A DNA stretch of 64,000 bases from Crocinitomicaceae bacterium. Lineage in GTDB: Bacteria; Bacteroidota; Bacteroidia; Flavobacteriales_D; Crocinitomicaceae. The DNA lies in assembly GCA_021325675.1 (NCBI GenBank), contig JAJTCM010000002.1, positions 248,001-312,000 of the forward strand, given 5' to 3'. This document shows positions 35,006-43,920 of this stretch, one piece after another. Position numbers and translations under genes: made by a program. Each line of letters begins with the position of its first letter. The stretch's first letter is position 1. A model generated the notes under the pieces. The model was not told the DNA's origin. It did not search any database and was given only the letters and a program-made list of their open reading frames with translations.

Positions 35006-35329
35006 TTATAACGAAAAGCTTTCGCCGCAGCCGCATGTACGGTTAGCGTTCGGGTTCTGGAACACAAAGCCTTTCCCATTCAGTCCGCCTGAAAAATCCA
35101 GGGTCGTACCAATTAAATACAGGAAGCTTTTTTTGTCAACCACCACCTTGATTCCGTTATCTTCAAATGATTTGTCGCCTTCTTTTTCTTCATTATCGAA
35201 GGTCAGCTGGTACATCAGCCCGGAGCAACCTCCACCATCAACACCGACACGAATGAAATAACCATCTTTGCCGTCCTCGTGCATTAAGCGGACTGCCTGG
35301 TTTTTTGCCGATTCTGTTACTGTAATCAT
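35006..35329 (-). CDS. sufA: A-type Fe-S carrier protein (SufA/IscA/HesB family)
   Basis: A 107-residue A-type carrier with the three conserved cysteines: Cys35 in DGGGCSGL and Cys99 and Cys101 in CGCGESF. It accepts or delivers iron-sulfur clusters. The start is set at the ATG at 35329 (MITVTESAKNQAVRL) rather than 35344, as this matches the family. It is the first gene of the sufA-sufB-sufC-sufD operon and is preceded by a consensus promoter with a palindrome. Confidence 0.94.
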   Translation of the reverse strand: MITVTESAKNQAVRLMHEDGKDGYFIRVGVDGGGCSGLMYQLTFDNEEKEGDKSFEDNGIKVVVDKKSFLYLIGTTLDFSGGLNGKGFVFQNPNANRTCGCGESFSL

Positions 35330-35399
35330 AGCTTGTCTAAACAATTAAATGGAACTAAAACTTATTTAGATTAATTTTAAATAAGAATTAAATCTCTTG

Positions 35400-35430
35400 C
35401 AAAATTACCATTTTTATGGTATTGTTGCAA
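35400..35430 (-). promoter_or_regulatory. Promoter of the sufABCD operon
   Basis: Minus strand TTG (35428-35430), 20-bp spacer, TAATTTTG (35400-35407), an exact fit to the Bacteroidota vegetative promoter. The leader to the sufA ATG would be about 64 nt. Confidence 0.75.
35406..35421. promoter_or_regulatory. Candidate operator: palindrome within the suf promoter
   Basis: Perfect inverted repeat TACCAT-TTTT-ATGGTA covering most of the spacer and touching the -7 box of the sufA promoter. A protein bound here would block RNA polymerase. It is also upstream of the divergent lipoprotein gene at 35446. No IscR/SufR-type regulator is encoded in the window. Confidence 0.55.
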
Positions 35431-35445
35431 ATAAAATAATTGATT

Positions 35446-35673
35446 ATGAATAAAATTTACCTTTTTTTAGCGTTAAGCCTTTTAGTTTTAGCTTGTAACC
35501 AAAAAACGGTTGAGCAGGAAATGGATGAATATTGTTCATGCAAGCAAACCCACCGCCAAACCGACCAGGATTTCAAGGAATGCAATAATATGATACAGGC
35601 CATTTCAGAAAAATATGAATTTGATCCGGGCGCTGCAGATTTTATACAGGAAAGATTAAAAACCTGCGACTAA
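35446..35673 (+). CDS. Small lipoprotein
   Basis: A 75-residue protein with a lipoprotein signal (MNKIYLFLALSLLVLACNQ, lipobox cysteine at residue 17). The mature part has CSCKQ and two further cysteines, CNNMIQAI and the final KTCD, so up to four cysteines could form disulfides. The start is the ATG at 35446; an ATG two codons upstream is also possible. It is divergent from the suf operon and shares the intergenic region with the palindrome. Function unknown. Confidence 0.68.
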   Translation: MNKIYLFLALSLLVLACNQKTVEQEMDEYCSCKQTHRQTDQDFKECNNMIQAISEKYEFDPGAADFIQERLKTCD

Positions 35674-35766
35674 ATAAACAGGCCCCCATCCTGATAGCAT
35701 CGCTGTTCCACAATTAAGATACAACAGAAAACCTAATCTGTGTAAACAGAGCCCTGTAGTTTATTT

Positions 35767-35774
35767 TATTTTTG
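35767..35774 (+). promoter_or_regulatory. Candidate -7 element for the PPOX-type gene
   Basis: TATTTTTG matches TAnnTTTG and lies 40 bp before the ATG at 35814. It excludes the longer frame starting at 35772. No -33 TTG seen. Confidence 0.4.
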
Positions 35775-35813
35775 ATAAAAGATAATATTAACTATAATCT
35801 AATTGAATTTTTT

Positions 35814-36317
35814 ATGAGCACAGAGAATTTAAACCAACAGGAAGCTTTGGAGAAGTTAAAAGCAATGGTTGATAAAATAGATATAGGCATGCTTTGTACT
35901 TACCCTGAAGATGGCTATGTTCATTCAGTACCAATGAGCAGGCAGGAAATAGATGAAGAAGGAAATATCCGCTTTCTTTTTTCTTCGGAAAGTGAAACGT
36001 TTAAACATTTGCAACACGAAAAGAAGATAAGCCTGTTATATTCAGATATTTCCAATTACAATTTTCTCAGCATAAACGGAGTGGCCGAAATATCGAAAGA
36101 CCAGGCACTTATTGACAAATACTGGAATAAGATGATGGAAGCCTGGTTCGAAAAAGGACAGCAGGACCCGCATATCAGGATTTTAAAAGTTATCCCTTCA
36201 CAGGCTCATTACTGGGATAATAAGACTAATAAGCTTGTCACTTTGTTTAAAGTGGCTTTAAGTGCAATTTCAGGAAAAAAGATGGATATCGGCCGGGAAG
36301 GTGATTTGAATTTATAA
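35814..36317 (+). CDS. Pyridoxamine 5'-phosphate oxidase-like flavoprotein (general stress protein 26 type)
   Basis: A 167-residue protein with the FMN-binding split-barrel pattern: strand LCTYPEDGYVHSVPMSRQEI, then IRFLFSSESETFKHLQ and ISLLYSDISNYNFLSINGVA, then a C-terminal part IRILKVIPSQAHYWDNKTNK. This fits the general stress protein 26 (YdaG-like) branch of the PPOX superfamily, which binds flavin; the substrate is unknown. The ATG at 35814 was taken rather than an upstream frame. It appears to be a single gene. Confidence 0.82.
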   Translation: MSTENLNQQEALEKLKAMVDKIDIGMLCTYPEDGYVHSVPMSRQEIDEEGNIRFLFSSESETFKHLQHEKKISLLYSDISNYNFLSINGVAEISKDQALIDKYWNKMMEAWFEKGQQDPHIRILKVIPSQAHYWDNKTNKLVTLFKVALSAISGKKMDIGREGDLNL

Positions 36318-36453
36318 CGTATTGTGCCTTAAATTTCCAAAAACAGGGTTTGATCGATGAGATATAGTAAATATTCGAATAACTGCTAAATCGATTCATT
36401 ATTAACAACTTTGTTCCCTAAAGTTAATTTTTTAAGTTTTTTCAGATAAATAT

Positions 36454-36484
36454 TTGTTTTTTACCGTTGAATGCTTTAGATTTG
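36454..36484 (+). promoter_or_regulatory. Bacteroidota-type promoter for the M43 metalloprotease
   Basis: TTG (36454-36456), 20-bp spacer, TAGATTTG (36477-36484), an exact fit. The leader before the ATG at 36516 is about 25 nt. Confidence 0.72.
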
Positions 36485-36515
36485 CCATTGAACTATAAAA
36501 AACTAATAAAACTCT

Positions 36516-38885
36516 ATGAAGAAAACCATGCTAATGCTAGGCTTCGGCCTGGTGTTGTCCGTGAATGGTATTTACGGCCAGCGAAAATGCGCAACGATGG
36601 AACATCATGCCGCACTTGTACAACAAAACCCTTCCGTTCAGCTTAATTTAGACCAGATCAATCAGCTTACCCAGGAAATGATTGAAAGCGGCGCCGTTGA
36701 TATGAACAAAGCGGTAGTTAACATCCCTGTGGTTGTTCACGTTTTGTACAACACAAGCTCGCAGAACATTTCTGACGCACAGATTTTATCCCAGTTAACG
36801 GTATTGAACAAAGATTTCCGTAAGCTGAACACAGACTGGTCAAACACACCATCTGTTTATCAAAGCCTCGTGGCTGACTGCGAAATCAACTTTTGCCTTG
36901 CTACAAAGGACCCTAGCGGAAATGCCCATACGGGGATCAACCGGAAAAGCACCACCAAAACCGTATTCGATGCGGAGCTGGATGATGCAAAATCCACTTC
37001 CACCGGCGGTTATGCTGCGTGGCCTGCCAGCTCTTACCTGAATATCTGGGTAGTGCCAAGCATTAAGTCGGGAACCAACACCGGCATCCTTGGTTACGCA
37101 CAGTTTCCGGGCGGACCGGCTGCTACGGACGGACTCGTGATCTGCCACAACTATTTCGGTACAACCGGAACCGTGAGCGCTCCTTTTAACAAAGGAAGAA
37201 CAGCAACACACGAAATCGGTCACTGGCTGAACCTTTACCACATCTGGGGTGATGACGGCACAAGCTGCACCGGCTCCGACCAGTGTTCAGATACGCCAAA
37301 CCAGGCCGATGAAAACTACGGCTGCCCGAGCTTCCCGCAAGCTTCCTGCAGCAATTCAGGCGATATGCACATGAACTACATGGACTATGTTGATGATGGG
37401 TGCATGTACATGTTTACTGCCGGACAAAAAGCAAGAATGCAGGCTTTGTTCGCAACAGGCGGCTCTCGTGCCAGCTTATTGAACTCCACGGGCTGCGGTT
37501 CGGGAACGGTTACACCGCAATACTGCGCGGCGGCCGGATCCAACGTACAGTACGAATGGATCAACAATGTTACCCTGGGAACAATCAACAACACAACAGC
37601 TGCGAATGCAGGTTATGGCAATTTCACCAGCCTTTCCACCAACCTGGTAGTGGGCACGTCAAATTCCATCTCCGTTAAGCCTGGCTTTGCGAGCTCAACG
37701 TATACAGAATATTTCAACGTATACATTGACTACAATAAAGACCTCGACTTTGCGGACGCGGGCGAATTGGTTTACTCCGGTTCGGGAACTTCAACACTGA
37801 CAGGATCGTTTACTGTGCCGTCGGGAACAGCAACAGGAACAACACGCATGCGTGTCGTTATGAAAGATGGCGCAATTTCCAGCTCTTGTGAAAGCTACAC
37901 ATACGGTGAAGTGGAAGACTATACGGTAAACTTTACAGGTTCAGCACAGGTATGCAACGCACCGGCAGGATTAGCCGCAGGATCTGTTACAGCAAGCTCT
38001 GCCAATCTTTCATGGACTGCCGTTTCAGGCGCAACGAACTATACCGTACAAGTGAAGCCTTCAAGCTCCGCTACGTGGACGAGCTACACGGCTACTTCCA
38101 ATTCCCTTGCTTTAACCGGCTTAACTGCCAGCACAGCATATAACTGGCAGGTGAGAACAAACTGTTCTTCCGGAAGCAGCGCATACACAAGCGGCACAAA
38201 CTTTACAACTTCCGCATCCGGATGTTCAGACGCTTATGAAACAAATAACACGCTGGCCGCTGCCAAAACTATTGCCGTGAACACGAACATTAACGCGACA
38301 ATCGGAACGGGCACAGATGCAGACTGGTTTAAATTCACCAACACATCTACTTCCAGAAATATCAAGGTTACCCTGACAACCCTTCCGGGCGATTATGAAC
38401 TGTACCTCTACAACAGTGCGGGCACTTTGCTCTACAGCAGCGAGAACGGCAGTACTACTTCGGAAGCCATCACGTATAACAATGCCCCGGTTGCAACATA
38501 CTATATCAAAGTTGTAGGCTATAATGGTGTTTTCAGTGCAAGCTCCTGCTACACGTTGAAAGCCCAGATCAGCAGCATCGCATTGAAGGAAATGGAAGAA
38601 ACCGTGGTATCGACAGCGAAAGTTGACGAAACGATCTTCACGGTAATGCCAAACCCTTCCGTGGACGGTAAATTTACCTTCAACCTGTCTAATTCTTTCA
38701 CAGGCAAAGTGAATGTAGTAGTTTACGACGAAGCCGGAAGGATGGTTATCCAGCATGAAATTAATAAAGGGGAAGAATTCCTCAAAGAAGCTATAGACCT
38801 GTCGGACAAAAACAGGGGAATGTACATTGTAAAAATTTACAACGATGCTTTCCATGTTACCGAACGGATCCTGTATGTAAAATAA
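36516..38885 (+). CDS. Secreted M43 zinc metalloprotease with GEVED, FnIII and PPC domains and T9SS type A tail
   Basis: A 789-residue multidomain protein. The signal peptide covers about residues 1-21 and a propeptide region follows. The catalytic domain has HEIGHWLNLYH (His232, His236, His242, catalytic Glu233) and a Met-turn region MNYMDYVDDGCMYMF, typical of pappalysin-type M43 enzymes. Then come a GEVED domain (ending GEVEDYTVNF near 470), a fibronectin type III domain (about 483-567), a pre-peptidase C-terminal type domain (about 575-690), and a type A sorting domain (MPNPSVDGKF to the end). It is secreted by T9SS and probably surface-attached or released; substrate unknown. It has its own promoter and terminator. 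Confidence 0.93.
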   Translation: MKKTMLMLGFGLVLSVNGIYGQRKCATMEHHAALVQQNPSVQLNLDQINQLTQEMIESGAVDMNKAVVNIPVVVHVLYNTSSQNISDAQILSQLTVLNKDFRKLNTDWSNTPSVYQSLVADCEINFCLATKDPSGNAHTGINRKSTTKTVFDAELDDAKSTSTGGYAAWPASSYLNIWVVPSIKSGTNTGILGYAQFPGGPAATDGLVICHNYFGTTGTVSAPFNKGRTATHEIGHWLNLYHIWGDDGTSCTGSDQCSDTPNQADENYGCPSFPQASCSNSGDMHMNYMDYVDDGCMYMFTAGQKARMQALFATGGSRASLLNSTGCGSGTVTPQYCAAAGSNVQYEWINNVTLGTINNTTAANAGYGNFTSLSTNLVVGTSNSISVKPGFASSTYTEYFNVYIDYNKDLDFADAGELVYSGSGTSTLTGSFTVPSGTATGTTRMRVVMKDGAISSSCESYTYGEVEDYTVNFTGSAQVCNAPAGLAAGSVTASSANLSWTAVSGATNYTVQVKPSSSATWTSYTATSNSLALTGLTASTAYNWQVRTNCSSGSSAYTSGTNFTTSASGCSDAYETNNTLAAAKTIAVNTNINATIGTGTDADWFKFTNTSTSRNIKVTLTTLPGDYELYLYNSAGTLLYSSENGSTTSEAITYNNAPVATYYIKVVGYNGVFSASSCYTLKAQISSIALKEMEETVVSTAKVDETIFTVMPNPSVDGKFTFNLSNSFTGKVNVVVYDEAGRMVIQHEINKGEEFLKEAIDLSDKNRGMYIVKIYNDAFHVTERILYVK

Positions 38886-38910
38886 TAATTTGAACAAAAC
38901 TAGACCGGAA

Positions 38911-38938
38911 AAGGCTGTTCGCAAGGACAGCCTTTTTT
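38911..38938 (+). terminator. Rho-independent terminator after the metalloprotease
   Basis: Perfect 8-bp stem AAGGCTGT / ACAGCCTT with an 8-nt loop and a T-run, 25 bp after the stop codon. Confidence 0.9.
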
Positions 38939-39035
38939 GTTTACTGACTTTTTGGGGGTAAAAGCTGTTTTTCCTGTCTTAATTACAGAGTCATGGCCTA
39001 CCGCTAAATTCTGCCAAATTTCTGAGTTAAAGGTT

Positions 39036-39060
39036 AAAGGGAGATTCGTCTCCCTTTTTT
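39036..39060 (+). terminator. Second, orphan terminator with TTCG loop
   Basis: A perfect 9-bp stem AAAGGGAGA / TCTCCCTTT closed by a TTCG loop and followed by T-run. It lies about 100 bp beyond the terminator of the metalloprotease and before the metH promoter, with no gene in between. It may back up the first terminator or end a small RNA. Confidence 0.8.
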
Positions 39061-39147
39061 AATGCGATAATTTGCTAATTCCTCCGCGAACTTACTCAGT
39101 TTACCACTGAGGTAACTTTTGCGTACTTTGCGAAAAACTTTGCCCCT

Positions 39148-39181
39148 TTGCGTTCCAATAAAACTAATTTGCTTAACTTTG
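39148..39181 (+). promoter_or_regulatory. Promoter of the SAM riboswitch-metH unit
   Basis: TTG (39148-39150), 23-bp spacer, TAACTTTG (39174-39181). Transcription would start near 39188, about 15 nt before the riboswitch P1 stem. Confidence 0.65.
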
Positions 39182-39202
39182 TGCCCAAGTTCTTTAAAAT
39201 AA

Positions 39203-39309
39203 ACTTATTCAGAAAGGTGGAGGGATAGGCCCGATGATACCTTGGCAACCTCATCGTTATGCGATAAAGGTGCCAATTCCTATCGCGGCTGAGCCGTGAG
39301 AAGATAAGT
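39203..39309 (+). ncRNA. SAM-I (S-box) riboswitch
   Basis: The P1 stem is formed by ACTTAT (39203-39208) and ATAAGT (39304-39309). Inside are the conserved core segments GAAAGGTGGAGGGATAGGCC, CCGATGATACCTTGGCAACC and GGTGCCAATTCC, and the GA-rich GTGAGAAGATAAG end, all hallmarks of the SAM-I class. It senses S-adenosylmethionine and should switch off methionine synthase when SAM is abundant. No terminator hairpin with T-run lies between it and the metH ATG at 39354, so control is more likely at translation initiation, as the leader after P1 is only about 45 nt. Confidence 0.93.
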
Positions 39310-39353
39310 GTGGTTCATACAGCCTTTTGAAAATAAGTTATTAAGTAAAATGT

Positions 39354-40370
39354 ATGAACAAAATAGAAGAAATCCTCCAAAAGAGAATCCTTGTTTTAGA
39401 CGGTGCAATGGGCACCATGATCCAGCGTTATGGCCTGACGGAAGACGATTTCCGCAAAGGCTGGTTTGAAAACCACCCCCACAAGCTGAAGGGCGACAAC
39501 GATATCCTCGTGCTGACCCGACCGGACATTATCAAAGAAATCCATGCGCAATACCTGGAAGCCGGGGCGGATATTATCGAAACCAATACTTTTGGCGCCA
39601 CAACTGTTGCACAAGCAGATTACGGTCTCGAATCCGCGGTATATGATATCAATTTCCACGGGGCGAAAATCGCGCGCGAAGTCTGCGACGAATTCACAGC
39701 TAAAAACCCGGATAAACCCCGTTTTGTAGCAGGATCTATCGGACCTACCACCAAGCTGGCGTCTATGTCCCCGGATGTGAATGATGCCGGCTTGCGCTCC
39801 ATCACGTTTAATGAGCTTGTTGTTGCCTTTAAGCAGCAGGCCGAAGGTTTGATCGACGGCGGATCAGATATTTTACTGGTAGAAACAATTACTGATACAC
39901 TGAACGCCAAAGCCTGCTTGTTCGCTATTGACGAAATTTTTGAAGAGCGCGGAATCAGGCTGCCGATCATGGTTTCGGGCACAATTACCGACCAAAGCGG
40001 CCGCACGCTGACAGGGCAAACCACCGAAGCATTTCTAGTTTCCGTTTCGCATATTCCTTTGCTGAGTATAGGCTTGAACTGCGCGCTGGGGGCTTCCATG
40101 ATGCGTCCTTACCTGCAAATCCTTGACCGTGAAGCTCCTTTTGGTGTCTCTGCCCACCCGAACGCAGGCTTGCCAAACGAATTCGGCCAATATGATGAAA
40201 CACCCGAAATGATGGGCGAACAGATCAAAGCTTTCCTGGACGAAGGCCTGATCAACATTATCGGCGGCTGCTGCGGTACAACCCCGGAACACATTAAAGT
40301 AATCGCTGATTTGGCGAAGCAATACGAACCACGGAAAATTAAAAATGGAGAATTGAAAATGGAGAAATAA
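39354..40370 (+). CDS. metH: Methionine synthase, homocysteine-binding part (split MetH, first half)
   Basis: A 338-residue protein equal to the first domain of cobalamin-dependent methionine synthase. It opens with [18 protein letters not shown] and carries the zinc-binding cysteines Cys243 (GLNCALG) and Cys306-Cys307 ([10 protein letters not shown]). It transfers a methyl group from methylcobalamin to homocysteine together with the next gene product. The split into two genes is common in Bacteroidota. The last 11 residues ([11 protein letters not shown]) are encoded by an intergenic-type repeat, so the true conserved domain ends about residue 327. It is under a SAM-I riboswitch. Confidence 0.94.
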   Translation: MNKIEEILQKRILVLDGAMGTMIQRYGLTEDDFRKGWFENHPHKLKGDNDILVLTRPDIIKEIHAQYLEAGADIIETNTFGATTVAQADYGLESAVYDINFHGAKIAREVCDEFTAKNPDKPRFVAGSIGPTTKLASMSPDVNDAGLRSITFNELVVAFKQQAEGLIDGGSDILLVETITDTLNAKACLFAIDEIFEERGIRLPIMVSGTITDQSGRTLTGQTTEAFLVSVSHIPLLSIGLNCALGASMMRPYLQILDREAPFGVSAHPNAGLPNEFGQYDETPEMMGEQIKAFLDEGLINIIGGCCGTTPEHIKVIADLAKQYEPRKIKNGELKMEK

Positions 40371-40416
40371 ACCCATTCATTCTCAATTCTGTATTTTTCC
40401 ATTCTCAATTAAAAAT
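40335..40416. repeat. Hairpin-forming AATGGAGAATT repeat between the metH halves
   Basis: Two units like AAAATGGAGAA, then about 15 bases, then the complementary units ATTCTCAATT and TCCATTCTCAATT. The left half encodes the last 11 residues and the stop of the first metH gene; the right half ends at the start of the second. A second copy lies at 63481-63572. In the mRNA this would fold as an imperfect stem between the two cistrons. Confidence 0.65.
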
Positions 40417-43086
40417 ATGTTACCCCCATTAAAACTTTCCGGCCTCGAGCCGCTTGTCGTTACGGCAGAATCCAATTTTATAAATATCGGTGAACGTACA
40501 AACGTGACCGGCTCACGTGCTTTTTTGCGCATGATCCAGGAAAACCGCTTTGAAGATGCACTTTCCGTTGCCCTTGAACAGGTACAGGGCGGCGCGCAGG
40601 TGATCGACGTCAACATGGACGAAGGCATGATCGACGGCAAGGAAGCCATGGTTAAATTCCTCAACCTGATGGCGTCCGAACCCGATATTTCGCGGATTCC
40701 CGTGATGATCGACAGCTCGAAATGGGAAATCATTGAAGCCGGACTGCAATGCATCCAGGGAAAAGGGATTGTGAACTCCATTTCGCTTAAGGAAGGCGAG
40801 GAAAACTTCATTGCGCAGGCTAAAAAGATCAAGCGTTACGGCGCAGCAGTGATCGTGATGGCTTTCGACGAAAAAGGACAGGCCGATTCTTACGAGCGCC
40901 GCATTGAAATCTGTGAGCGTTCTTACCGGGTTTTGGTAGATAAAGTCAAATTCCCGGCACAAGATATCATTTTCGACCCCAATATTTTCCCGGTTGCAAC
41001 GGGAATGGAAGAACACAACAACAATGCACTGGACTTTTTCCGTGCTGCAAAATGGATCCGTGAAAACCTGCCCGGGGCACATGTGAGCGGCGGCGTTTCG
41101 AATGTTTCTTTTTCTTTCCGCGGAAACAACAAAGTGCGCGAAGCAATGCACTCTGTATTTTTATATCACGGCATTAAGCACGGGATGGATATGGGAATTG
41201 TGAACCCTTCCATGCTGGAGATTTACGACGATATTCCGAAAGATTTGCTTGAACACGTGGAAGACGTGATGCTCAACCGCCGGCCGGATGCTACTGAGCG
41301 CCTGCTTGAATTTGCAGAAACGGTTAAAGGCGATGCCACGAAAAAAGAGATCGATCTTTCCTGGCGCGATGTTCCCGTGCAGAAGCGCCTTTCTCACGCC
41401 CTGGTCAAAGGAATCGTAGAATTCATTGAGGACGATGTGGAAGAATGCCGGAAATTATACGCCCGGCCTATTGAAGTTATCGAAGGCCCGCTGATGGACG
41501 GAATGAATATCGTTGGCGACCTATTCGGAAGCGGAAAAATGTTCCTGCCGCAGGTGGTAAAATCCGCCCGTGTAATGAAAAAAGCCGTAGCTGTTTTGCT
41601 GCCTTACATCGAAGAAGAAAAATCAGGGGCTGGCTCATCTGCCGGTAAAGTACTGATGGCTACCGTAAAAGGCGACGTACACGACATCGGAAAAAACATC
41701 GTTGGCGTAGTTCTGGGCTGCAACAATTACGAAGTTGTCGATATGGGCGTGATGGTGCCGACTGAAAAAATTATTGAAGCGGCGATCCGGGAAAAAGTAG
41801 ACGTCATCGGACTCAGCGGATTGATTACGCCTTCCCTGGACGAGATGGTGCACGTAGCCAAAGAAATGGAGCGCGCCGGATTGCAAATCCCGCTGATGAT
41901 TGGCGGGGCAACGACTTCACGCGTTCATACCGCTGTTAAAATCGAACAAAATTATACGAAAGGCCAAACCGTTCATGTGCTGGACGCTTCCCGCGCTGTT
42001 ACGGTTGTGGAAAGTTTGCTCGGACATAAAAAAACAGATTTCGTGGCCGACTTAAAGGCTGAGTATCAAAAACTGCGTGAGCACCACGAAAAGCACCGTT
42101 CGCAGAAACAATTGCTTTCACTGGAAAAAGCCCGGGAAAATAAATTAAAGATCGGGTGGAAGCCCGAAGACCTCGCCCAGCCTAAGAGACCCGGTAAGCA
42201 CATTTTAAAAGATTACCCGCTGGAGAACCTGCTGCCTTACATCGACTGGACGCCTTTTTTCCAGACCTGGGAGCTGCACGGCCGCTACCCGAATATCCTG
42301 GAAGATTCCGTTGTTGGTTCCGAGGCTAAAAAGCTTTTCGCTGACGCACAGGAAATGCTGGAGAAAATCGTGGCTGAAAAATGGCTACAGGCCAATGCTG
42401 TTTTCGGTATTTTTCCGGCAAATACGGTCAACGAAGACGATATTGAAATTTACAGCGACGAAAGCCGCAGCCAGGTTTTACATATTCAACGGAGCCTGCG
42501 CCAGCAAAGCCAGAAAGCTGCCAACATCCCAAACATCGCCCTGGCGGACTTCATCGCACCGAAAGAAACGCTTCTCACTGACCATATCGGCGCTTTCGTT
42601 GTAACGACAGGGATCGGGCTGGACGAGAAAGTGGCGGAATTTGAAAAAGACCACGACGATTATTCTTCGATCCTCCTCAAAGCTTTGTCTGACCGCCTGG
42701 CGGAAGCATTTGCTGAACATTTGCATGAGCTGGTGCGCAAGGATTACTGGGGATATGCTTCTGATGAAACATTTTCGAACGAAGACCTCATCAGGGAAAA
42801 ATACCGCGGCATCCGCCCTGCCCCAGGATACCCGGCCTGCCCCGACCATACGGAAAAAACGGGCCTGTTCGGGCTGCTCAACGCTACGGAGTTAAGCGGG
42901 GTTTCCCTCACTGAAAGCCTGGCAATGCTCCCGACGGCTTCCGTAAGCGGCTGGTATTTCGCACATCCGCAGGCCAAATATTTCGGTTTGGGTAAAATAA
43001 ATGAAGAACAGGTAAAATCCGTCGCGGAACGCAAAGGCAAAACGTTTGAAGAAATGGAACGCTGGCTGGGAAGTGTGATTTTATAA
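40417..43086 (+). CDS. metH: Methionine synthase, folate-, cobalamin- and activation-domain part (split MetH, second half)
   Basis: An 889-residue protein with the remaining MetH domains: the pterin-binding domain (about 15-280, [15 protein letters not shown] and [11 protein letters not shown]), the cobalamin cap and cobalamin-binding domains (about 310-560) with the base-off ligand motif DVHDIGKN (His422), and the SAM-dependent activation domain (about 570-889, [12 protein letters not shown]). It makes methionine from methyltetrahydrofolate with the product of the preceding gene. The gap between the two is 46 bp. Its stop overlaps the convergent DUF2461 gene by 6 bp. Confidence 0.95.
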   Translation: MLPPLKLSGLEPLVVTAESNFINIGERTNVTGSRAFLRMIQENRFEDALSVALEQVQGGAQVIDVNMDEGMIDGKEAMVKFLNLMASEPDISRIPVMIDSSKWEIIEAGLQCIQGKGIVNSISLKEGEENFIAQAKKIKRYGAAVIVMAFDEKGQADSYERRIEICERSYRVLVDKVKFPAQDIIFDPNIFPVATGMEEHNNNALDFFRAAKWIRENLPGAHVSGGVSNVSFSFRGNNKVREAMHSVFLYHGIKHGMDMGIVNPSMLEIYDDIPKDLLEHVEDVMLNRRPDATERLLEFAETVKGDATKKEIDLSWRDVPVQKRLSHALVKGIVEFIEDDVEECRKLYARPIEVIEGPLMDGMNIVGDLFGSGKMFLPQVVKSARVMKKAVAVLLPYIEEEKSGAGSSAGKVLMATVKGDVHDIGKNIVGVVLGCNNYEVVDMGVMVPTEKIIEAAIREKVDVIGLSGLITPSLDEMVHVAKEMERAGLQIPLMIGGATTSRVHTAVKIEQNYTKGQTVHVLDASRAVTVVESLLGHKKTDFVADLKAEYQKLREHHEKHRSQKQLLSLEKARENKLKIGWKPEDLAQPKRPGKHILKDYPLENLLPYIDWTPFFQTWELHGRYPNILEDSVVGSEAKKLFADAQEMLEKIVAEKWLQANAVFGIFPANTVNEDDIEIYSDESRSQVLHIQRSLRQQSQKAANIPNIALADFIAPKETLLTDHIGAFVVTTGIGLDEKVAEFEKDHDDYSSILLKALSDRLAEAFAEHLHELVRKDYWGYASDETFSNEDLIREKYRGIRPAPGYPACPDHTEKTGLFGLLNATELSGVSLTESLAMLPTASVSGWYFAHPQAKYFGLGKINEEQVKSVAERKGKTFEEMERWLGSVIL

Positions 43087-43767
43087 TTGATTCCCGTTCA
43101 AATCCGTCGTCAGCACATCGCTCATGTAATCAAAAAACGGGCGCAGGGCTTGAAATGTTTCATTGAGCTTTTGAACGAAATCAGGCGCCAGGACTTCTTC
43201 ATCAGTAAAGGGGTGCTTGAAAAAGAATTGTTTATGGCGAAGCAGATCAATTGCCGGATGGTCCTGTGAAAATCCTTTTGGCGCTGTGCTCAATTTTTCG
43301 CCTGCAAAGCTCCCGAATGTTTGAGCAATTTCAGGCTGGTTCAAAAGCTCCCTCCAATCTTCGTGGTTCAGCTCAATATCCTGGCGAATGCGTTTGAGAT
43401 CATCCGGTGACGGACTGAAAAAGCCACCGGCTGCAAAGGAATTTCCCGGCTGCAGATGAAAATAATATCCTCCCCGCAAGTGTTTCGTAGCGCGCTTGAA
43501 GTTGCCCGACCAGTTTGTTTTATAAGGCGTTTTGTCTTTTGAAAACCGGGTATCTTTGTAAATGCGGTGCAAGCTCGCCTTTCCGGAAGCCGTTTCAAGC
43601 GTATCGTGCTGCTGCATCAGCCGGAGCAACTCATCTGCAAATAAAACAATGCTCCCGTGTTCCTTGAGATAACGCTCTTTATGCTGGTTAAACCAGTCGC
43701 GGTCATTGTGCTGTGAAAGATCTTTCAGAAATTCAAAAGAGCTGGCGGGAATGGTTGCTTGTTTCAT
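43081..43767 (-). CDS. DUF2461 family protein, copy 1
   Basis: A 228-residue protein of the DUF2461 (TIGR02453) family, recognised by [20 protein letters not shown], the segment [15 protein letters not shown] and [10 protein letters not shown]. Function unknown. The start was set at the ATG at 43767 ([14 protein letters not shown]) rather than 43797. It ends inside the last codons of metH (6-bp overlap, convergent). A second, diverged member is at 51684-52358. Confidence 0.88.
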   Translation of the reverse strand: MKQATIPASSFEFLKDLSQHNDRDWFNQHKERYLKEHGSIVLFADELLRLMQQHDTLETASGKASLHRIYKDTRFSKDKTPYKTNWSGNFKRATKHLRGGYYFHLQPGNSFAAGGFFSPSPDDLKRIRQDIELNHEDWRELLNQPEIAQTFGSFAGEKLSTAPKGFSQDHPAIDLLRHKQFFFKHPFTDEEVLAPDFVQKLNETFQALRPFFDYMSDVLTTDLNGNQL

Positions 43768-43892
43768 ATTAACGCTTGAATGTAAGCAAAAGTACATTTT
43801 TAAGACGCGTTAAGCAAATTCCGCGAAATTCAAAAACCGTCGGCAAAAAATAAGCGCTCGAATTATTAAGTCAGATTATGCATTAAATTCCA

Positions 43893-43900
43893 TATCTTTG
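43893..43900 (+). promoter_or_regulatory. Candidate -7 element for the 553-residue secreted protein
   Basis: TATCTTTG, exact TAnnTTTG, ends 20 bp before the ATG at 43921. No TTG at the expected -33 distance. Confidence 0.5.
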
Positions 43901-43920
43901 ATTTTCTAACACCACTTATT

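Noticed and set aside
39080-39170. GCGTACTTTGCGAAAAACTT-like text upstream of the metH promoter
   Set aside because: It recalls the CGCAAAG-type intergenic repeats of Bacteroidota, but I could not find a clear second copy in the window, so it is not listed as a repeat.
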